Below, in pieces: positions 57,996 to 64,000 of a stretch of DNA of 64,000 bases. Position numbers and translations under genes: made by a program. This DNA is from Heterobasidion occidentale. Taxonomy: Eukaryota > Basidiomycota > Agaricomycetes > Russulales > Bondarzewiaceae. How positions within the stretch are numbered: the first letter of the stretch is position 1; each line of letters starts with the position of its first letter. The notes beneath the pieces are model-generated. The model saw only the letters and a list, made by a program, of their open reading frames with translations, was not told the DNA's origin and did no database searches. The stretch lies in contig JBCAQO010000014.1 of assembly GCA_039111635.1 (NCBI GenBank), positions 1,426,001-1,490,000 on the forward strand, given 5' to 3'.

Positions 57996-59668
57996 ATGTC
58001 CCTTGCCCCCGCACACCTTTTCTTACACAGCTCCCCCCGCTACATTCTCAGTAACATCAGAATGGCTTCCGCTACCACTTCTCCTCACGCCTCCAACACT
58101 CCTCCCCCAACCCCTTCATCCTCCGTACCATCTCCCCGCCCACTACCACACCCACGCTCATTGACGACACAGACTCGGGTTATGACAGTGAGGATGACAT
58201 CCCGTCGGAAGGCGTCCCAGTCGCCGACCCCCTTACGGAGTTCGTTATTCCCCGTTTCCCGGCTGAAATGCCGAACCCACACATCGCCATTCCCCCATTG
58301 GCCTTTGCCGTTCACAACGAAAACCCGCGCTTCCGGATCCGTGCTATACCCAATCCCCTTCACGACATCCGTCTCTACCAGGACCTGACGACGAACAATA
58401 GCATCTACCACCTCACGCTCGCAGAGGACGAGGCCCCTATTATTCTGAACCAGCCTGGTTTGAAGAACCCTCGTGCTTTCCTTTTCTATTTGCAGCAGGC
58501 AGTCTGGGCGCAAGCCTATCAAGTGTTCTCTGGACCACTCAACCAGACCCAAGCCATCCTCCTCGCCAACCTCACCGTCACTTCCTATCGTATGAAAGGA
58601 TTGATCAATCTCGCCGCCATCCGCAACGACATGGTCAATTTCCGACTGGGAGGGATATTCACCACCAGCTCCGTCCTCATACAGACGCACACCATACAAG
58701 CCTGGCTCGACGTACTCGCTCGAATCCGCTACAAGGAGAACACGATCCGCTGGTTCCGCTTCGCTGGGCATAACGGAGCGCGGCTAGAGATCGAAGAGTA
58801 CGTCCCCAAAGGACTACTGCCGACCCACTCCTTCCCACTTAACAGTCGAGGGGTTCACCCCATTGCGTGCTACTGGCCCGGCGGATGCACCCCGGAGGAT
58901 AACGTTAGGCCCTGGGTCATGACCAAACCGGATGTACAGGAACAGGGGTTTCACCAGATCGACGTTGAGGAACCCATGACGGTCGATCCCCCGGCTAACA
59001 CCGAACCCGATCTCCCGGCGGCAGAACCCTTTCGGCCCACCAATGAAGAGACCGCTGAATTCATGCGGCCCACCAGTCCCCCTTACGACCCCGAACAAGT
59101 TGTCAGGGATCGCCAGGTACTTCGGCCGCTACCGGTACCACCCCCGTCACCCCCTGCTGTGTCCCCATCCCCCCCCCTACTCGGCGACGACATCACCGCT
59201 CCTATCATTGTCGACGAAGCCTCCCCCCAGTCGCCGGACGTTCCTGTCGCAACTGAAGAAGGATGGCCTGCAGACGCACTGGACTCCGAAAATGTCTGGC
59301 CTAACCCGCCTACTCTCCCGCCTTCTCCACCCACCGACCCCGCCACTCGTAACTGCTGGGAATGTGGACGCGCCGGCCATCTCGTCGTGGGATGTCCAAT
59401 CACGGGCATTCGCCAGAGAACGGACGTTACGGCGCGCGGCTTTCTTCAAGACTATGACAGGCATCGCATGCAGTCCCGGCGCCTTCGTCTACAGATGGAT
59501 AGGACGGCTGAAGAATACGGATACCACAAGCAGGCGTTGGATCATTTAATCGACACCGCGAACTGGACCGGATACCCCGCTCGGAACATCCCCACCTTCG
59601 ACGAAGTTCACCTGAGGAGACCCGCCCCTACCATCGGTGCACCCGCCAAGCGCCGAAGACTTGTATAG
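57996..59668 (+). CDS. E2 third ORF with zinc knuckle, downstream of pol
   Basis: Not part of the standard gag-pol set. The frame opens at ATG 57996 or 58062 (MASATTSPHAS), changes once at about 58130-58145, then runs for about 500 codons to a TAG at 59666-59668 that overlaps the polypurine tract. It comprises a Ser/Pro-rich start, an acidic patch (DDTDSGYDSEDDIPSEG), a folded-looking region (about 58270-58830: RFRIRAIPNPLHDIRLYQDL, AFLFYLQQAVWAQAYQVF, RYKENTIRWFRFAGHNGA), a Pro-rich linker, a CX2CX4HX4C knuckle CWECGRAGHLVVGC (about 59355), and a basic end (APAKRRRLV). The knuckle and layout suggest a second, Gag-like nucleic-acid-binding protein. I do not recognise the folded part, and no envelope features (signal peptide, long TM) are seen. 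Confidence 0.7.
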
Positions 59669-59679
59669 AGAGGGGGTAG
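59667..59679 (+). other. E2 polypurine tract
   Basis: AGAGAGGGGGTAG ends directly at the 3' LTR. The TAG of the third ORF overlaps its start. Confidence 0.7.
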
Positions 59680-60514
59680 TGTTAGGACCGCGTCCTAACA
59701 CGTGCTTCGCACGTGAGAGGATGGGCTGGTCAAGTGCTTCGGACTTGCTGCAGACTCGGACTGTTTTCCATGACTCCTTACCATTTACATGCTGATGCAT
59801 GAACGCTGACTTCTGGTTCCTGATTCTTGATGTGGACAGACATTGGTTCCTGACCCCCGTTCCTGGTTCTTGATCGATCGAAGATGTGGATGGACATTAG
59901 TGATTCGGATTACTATATTTGGTTACATGGCAGGTCGATGAGGCATTCTAGCTTACGGATCTCGATCGTTGACTTCGGTACCTGAGAAGCGCACGGACCA
60001 GATCTTGATCCTGCCCTAGACACTTCTGTACGTAAATAGCCGAGATGAGCTTCTAAGAAGCTCAGCTCGTTCACCTGTAATACACTCGATCTCTGCACTG
60101 CACCCGGCGTCTGGCTACCTTCCTAGCCCACGCTTCGTGATCTCTGTCAGATCTGAGAACCTCTTTGCACGGTCTGACGAAGCGCTGGACTCGTCTCCCT
60201 TCCCTCCCCTCCCTCTACTCATCCGCTTCTATACCGGGCTAGCTGCCTACCGCGTTCTCAGTTGGACACCCCCTCGTGTCATCTGTTGGACAGGAGAAGA
60301 TCATCCGGTTCCTCCTCATCATCGAGAAGACCTCGAAGATCACCTTCTCAATCTCTTCGAGAACAAAGCCGACAGCGACCCCGAGTTCCTCGAAAGAGCT
60401 CAAAGACGATCCATCGTCTTCATCCATTGGAGTCTACGACTATACGAACCAGTGGAGGTTTAGCCTAGGGACCCCTTCGTGCATCGGTGCACGTGATAGG
60501 TCTCCGACCTAACA
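59680..60514 (+). repeat. E2 3' LTR (835 bp)
   Basis: Same length and, as far as I could compare, the same sequence as 50122-50956 except for one A/G difference near 59975. It is preceded by a polypurine tract. Confidence 0.92.
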
Positions 60515-60519
60515 GTTTC
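60515..60519 (+). repeat. Target-site duplication, right (GTTTC)
   Basis: Second copy of the GTTTC duplication, next to the right LTR of E2. Confidence 0.9.
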
Positions 60520-60598
60520 TTGAAGGGGAGGAGGTAGTTTTGTCATTGATGAGCATGGCACGTCCAGGGGAGTAATCAAGGGAGGAGTGGTCGGACAT
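60520..60598 (-). CDS. E1 third ORF, proximal part
   Basis: The ATG at 60598 opens MSDHSSLDYSPGRAMLINDK and runs into the E2 insertion; the frame resumes at 50121. The ATG is about 50 bp downstream of a TATA box and 57 bp after the pol stop. See the distal part at 48879-50121. Confidence 0.6.
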
Positions 60599-60640
60599 GT
60601 ACTGGGGAGGATTCTTGCTAAAAGGATGGGGTGTCTCTCT

Positions 60641-60650
60641 CCTTTTATAT
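60641..60650 (-). promoter_or_regulatory. Internal TATA box before E1 third ORF
   Basis: On the minus strand ATATAAAAGG begins only five bases after the pol stop codon (60655-60657) and about 45-50 bp before the ATG at 60598. Together with the E2 equivalent it suggests a conserved internal promoter. Confidence 0.5.
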
Positions 60651-60654
60651 CTTT

Positions 60655-63600
60655 CTAAAACCTAATCGCCGCAGGTCGGGGTTTGTCTGGGTAGCTTTCG
60701 TGAAATTCACGAAGCACCTCATCGGCCGTGTCCTTGAGGAGGGCAAAGGGTTCCCAAGTGTTATCGGCCTCGGAGTAACCGACCCACTTGACGAGGTATT
60801 TGGTTCCTCGCCCCTGTCGTTTAGAATCCAGAATGGCCTCCACCTCATAGTGTTCTTCTTCATTCAAGATCTCCGGGGCAGGTCTGGGGAAGTTCCTTCC
60901 ATGGGCCTCTGTCTCGTGATACTCCGTGAGTACAGAGGCATGAAACACCGGATGTATCCTCCACGTTTCGGGTATTTTCAGCCGATAAGCCAAAGGTCCG
61001 ATTCTTTCGGTCACCGAAAAGGGGCCATAGCGCCTGGGTGCCAGCTTGAATTTCGGATGAGTCGTCCGAATGTGGGTTCCTTCTAACCAAACTTGGGTTC
61101 CTACTTCCCACTGCGGGAGTTTCCTGTGTAGGTCCCGGTCCTTGGCGTGCTGCGCTGCTATTTGTAAACTTGCGGCCGCATCTTCTTGGACTTCTTTGAT
61201 TAGCTGCAATCGTTCAGTTACTGCGGGCACCTTGGTCTCCAGAGCTGAGTCGACCGAATATGGTGGATTGAACCCGTAGAGGACTTCAAACGGTGACTTC
61301 CCCGTGGCGGAGTGCTTCCGAGTGTTGTGGGAGAATTCTGCGAAAGGAATCAAGTCTACCCAATTATCTTGGTGGTAGTTACAAAACACTCGCAAGAATT
61401 GCTTGATCTCTTGGTTTACCCGTTCTGTTTCTCCGTCCGTTTGGGGATGGTAAGCCGTGCTGAGGGCAGGAGTGATTCCCATTCCTTTCCATAGTTCTCT
61501 TGTGAACTTTGCCGCAAATTGAGGACCTCTGTCGGACACCACCTTGGTTGGTAAACCATATCGTTTGAACACATTATCCTGGAAGAGCGTCGTAGTTTCT
61601 TCGGCCGTGATTGTCTTTTTGCACGGAGTTATGACTATTCCTTTTGACAGGCCTTGATTGACCACCACGTTTATCGAGTCGTAGCCTCTGCTTTCCGGGA
61701 GGTCTGTTACGAAGTCGGTGGAGATGAAGCGCCAAGGGACGTTTGTGGTTTCCAGTGGTTGGATCGGTGGATGGGTCCTATGGGGAAGGTTCTTGGTAGA
61801 TTGGCAGATTGCACATCCATCCACATATGCATGTACGAATTTGGTCATGCTTGACCACCAATAATGGCGTTGGATCAATTCTAAGGTCTTTGCTCGGCCC
61901 GGGTGTCCTGTAGCCATAGTGTCATGGTGCGTTTTGACAATCATTCGTCGAAGGAGATCGTCCTTTGGGACACATATGTAACTGTTGCGTCTTGTGATGC
62001 CATCTTCATGTGTCCATTTTTCTAGGTCGCCCTTCATTGCGTTCGGTCCTTTCTCCAGCAATTTCTTGAGCGCGACATCAACCAGCAAATCGTGTTCCGA
62101 GCGCGAGTGTCGAATAAGGGAGAGGATGTCCGAGGATACAAGTTCCGTTGCTTTGACGTGTATGCCTTTGCTTGGCTCTACCAGAGTTTCGCTGGACTCG
62201 GTGAAAAGTCTGGATGGGAGTAGAGTCTGTGCCTTGTTATCAGATTCCACCCCCTCACTAAGGTCTGGACGCCTGGACAGAGCATCGGCATGATTAGTAG
62301 TTCCAGCCTTGTAACTGAGCTGGAAGTCAAATCGGGACAAAAACAGACTCCAGCGCGCTTGTCGCCTTGATAGGTCGCGCGCCGTCTGAAAGTGCTCTAG
62401 GTTCTTGTGGTCCGTCCAGACCTCAAAGGGGTGCCGAGCGCCTTCGAGGTAGTGTTTCCAGTGCTCCAGCGCCTTGATGATGGCGAGGAGTTCGCGATCA
62501 TGTACGTCGTAATTCCGTTCGGGCGGTGAGAACAATCCTGAGAGGTATGCGACGGGGTGCCAGTCATTATCAGGTCCTTCCTGTAAGAGGACTGCACCGT
62601 ATGCCGCGAGAGAAGCGTCGGTGACGAGTCGGTAGGGACGCATCGGGTCAGGGTATAATAGGACGGGTTGACTGATGAAGGCCTTCTTCAATCGATCAAA
62701 TGCTTGTTGGCACTCCGTGGTCCAGTCCCATCTCGTATCTTTCTTCGTGAGGTCGTGTAGGGGCCGAGCGATCAAGGAGAACTTATCAATGAATCGCCGG
62801 TAAAAGTTCCCTAAACCTAAGAAAGAGCGGATGTCGCGGACTGTGCGCGGGATGGGCCACTCCTGGATAGCTTCAATCTTCGAGTCTTCCATAGCGACGT
62901 GGTCTTTTGAAATCGTGTACCCAAGGTAGTTCAGCTTTTCCTTGTGGAACTCGCACTTCTCTGGTTTGAGGTAAAGATCGTTGTCGCGCAGGATTTGGAG
63001 GACTCGTTTAAGAATCACAATGTGTTCCGCTGTGGTCTTCGTGAAGATGAGGATGTCGTCCATATATACCGCTATTTTCCGGGCCAGGATGAGTTCTTGG
63101 AAGATCATGTTCATCATGGCTTGGAAGGTCCCTGGGGAATTACAGAGCCCAAAGAACATTACTGTAGGTTCAAGAGCCCCAAGGTGTGACGAAGGCCGCT
63201 TTGGATTCGTCTCCTTTCTTGATGCGCACGTTGTTATATCCCCACCGAACATCGAGTTTCGAGAACACCGTTGCGCCTTTAATAATATCCAATAGTTCTT
63301 GGATTAATGGCAGGGGGTGACATCTCGAATGGTGTGTTCGTTAAGGTGACGATAGTCTTGTACCGGACGGAGCTTCCCATCTTTCTTGCTTACGAAAAAG
63401 AAAGAGGCCGCGCTATGTGCTGTTGACCGACGTATTGTTCCTCTGGAAAGGTGCTCTTTGACGAACTTCCCTAACTCATCATGCTTTTCCGGCTCAGAGG
63501 AAATATCCGCGGGGCCTGGGGTACAAAAGACGGTTTGAGGTTTATCGCGTGGTCCCATACTGTATGTTGGGGACCTCTGCGATCGTCGTTCGCTGAAGAT

Positions 63601-63909
63601 GTCGAGGTAAGAATGATATTCCGTCGGCACCCGACCTTTCAAGTCGGTGGTGTCGATTTCTTCCTCCAGATCTTCGTCAAAGCTTGCGAACCCCGAGGGT
63701 TCTGGAGCTACCTTTCTGATGTCGGGTTCTCCTGCGCTATTCATTGCGGAGGAGTCGAACGGTGTTTGCGCTTTTTCGGCGACTTTTCCTAAAGCTTCGC
63801 CCTGGGCTACCTCTTGCTGGGCTTGCCGGCGTTCCTTCCTTTCGGTTACTTGTTCCTCGAGCCATTTCCGAGCTTTGCGTTGTCGGGATTTGTGCTCGAG
63901 CAACTCCAT
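60655..63909 (-). CDS. pol: E1 Pol: RT, RNase H, integrase, chromodomain
   Basis: One long frame (63252-60655) carries reverse transcriptase with YMDDIL (about 63060) and RNase H ([25 protein letters not shown]). The integrase follows, with its HHCC finger ([25 protein letters not shown]) and DDE residues ([34 protein letters not shown]). The chromodomain is at the end ([32 protein letters not shown]). Upstream, 63909-63304 encodes the linker and the RT fingers ([20 protein letters not shown]). The frame changes at about 63310 and 63170, so the two pieces are not continuous. Next to the integrase core, [10 protein letters not shown] replaces the usual VVVDRFSK-type sequence, so an integrase change is possible. 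More Pol and the gag lie to the right. Confidence 0.85.
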
Positions 63910-64000
63910 GAACCGAGTTTTCCACTCCTTCGCGGGTACTTGTTTCCATTGTTCTTTAGTCCAAGTCCACGAAGGTCCTACCGGTTCTGAGACAAGATGC
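63910..64000 (-). CDS. E1 Pol upstream part, runs off window
   Basis: Coding-like minus-strand sequence ([24 protein letters not shown] in the frame continuing from 63909) carries on to the edge. It probably belongs to the E1 protease-RT linker. Confidence 0.4.

Larger units (their letters stand above)
50122..60514 (+). mobile_element. Complete Ty3/gypsy chromodomain retrotransposon E2 (10.4 kb)
   Basis: Two 835-bp LTRs, each TGTTAGG..CCTAACA, are flanked by the target-site duplication GTTTC (50117-50121 and 60515-60519). Order inside: upstream frame, gag with CCHC knuckle, protease, reverse transcriptase, RNase H, integrase, chromodomain, internal TATA, third ORF with CCHC knuckle, polypurine tract. 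By eye the LTRs differ at one position (A at about 50417, G at about 59975), so insertion was very recent. Yet the coding region has two in-frame stops and at least five frame changes. It disrupts the third ORF of E1. Confidence 0.92.
45711..64000 (-). mobile_element. Ty3/gypsy chromodomain retrotransposon E1 (interrupted, 5' end outside window)
   Basis: Minus-strand element. From right to left: end of the protease/linker and reverse transcriptase (from 64000), RNase H, integrase, chromodomain (pol stop 60655), a TATA box, a third ORF, about 2.5 kb of repeat-rich DNA, a polypurine tract (46328-46340) and a 3' LTR (45711-46327). Element E2 is inserted at 50121/60515. Assigning the LTR and the repeat-rich DNA to the same element as the pol gene is inference from strand, order and the polypurine tract. 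The 5' LTR and gag lie beyond 64000. Confidence 0.7.

Overview
The window looks like nuclear DNA of a filamentous basidiomycete, most likely an Agaricomycete. Genes are split by many 45-80 nt GT..AG introns. The F-box family is expanded. Typical fungal genes are present: a Slt2-type MAP kinase, the NADPH-oxidase regulator NoxR, phospholipid:diacylglycerol acyltransferase, an S10 carboxypeptidase and a TMEM184/DUF300 membrane protein. The right-hand third is nested chromodomain Ty3/gypsy retrotransposons. There are no bacterial-style operons.

Layout, left half. 1-2069 (-): C-terminally incomplete, disordered Ser/Pro-rich protein. 2445-4650 (+): F-box gene with a frame break inside the F-box. 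5090-5932 (-): unrecognised small gene or relic. 6417-8249 (+): intact F-box gene, with a decayed inverted copy at 13935-15762 (-). Between these two lies the PDAT gene (9950-13361, +), which carries four microexons of 5-11 nt. 16213-16297: intron-containing tRNA-Arg(ACG). 17219-19732 (+): secreted serine carboxypeptidase. 20016-20906 (-): four-helix membrane protein. 21061-21552 (+): interrupted orphan frame. 21993-25237 (-): TMEM184-like protein. 26432-28415 (+): MAP kinase with a TEY activation loop.

Middle. Two copies of an RBR-type (RING-IBR-RING) ubiquitin ligase gene (28842-30137 and 37140-38646, both -) flank a divergently transcribed pair of glycan genes. One is a methyltransferase fused to a GT8 glycosyltransferase (31061-32696, -). 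The other is a 1017-residue protein joining a GDP-mannose 3,5-epimerase-like domain to two glycosyltransferase domains and C-terminal membrane helices (33470-36574, +). Together they could build or decorate a surface glycan. I consider this pair the most interesting chromosomal locus here. noxR (40089-42588, -) follows.

Right. An AT-rich island (about 44.1-45.7 kb) contains a decayed Ty1/copia RNase H. It abuts an LTR at 45711 that I assign to a minus-strand gypsy element (E1), which runs off the right edge. E1 is split at 50121/60515 by a complete 10.4 kb plus-strand gypsy element (E2). E2 has 835-bp LTRs that differ at one position I could see, and a perfect GTTTC target duplication. Both elements carry a third ORF downstream of pol, each preceded by its own TATA box; in E2 this ORF has a zinc knuckle. 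E1 also holds about 15 copies of a short hairpin-prone repeat between that ORF and its LTR.

Many genes here show single-base frame breaks beside short homopolymers. Whether these are real decay or assembly errors matters for every 'pseudogene' call below.
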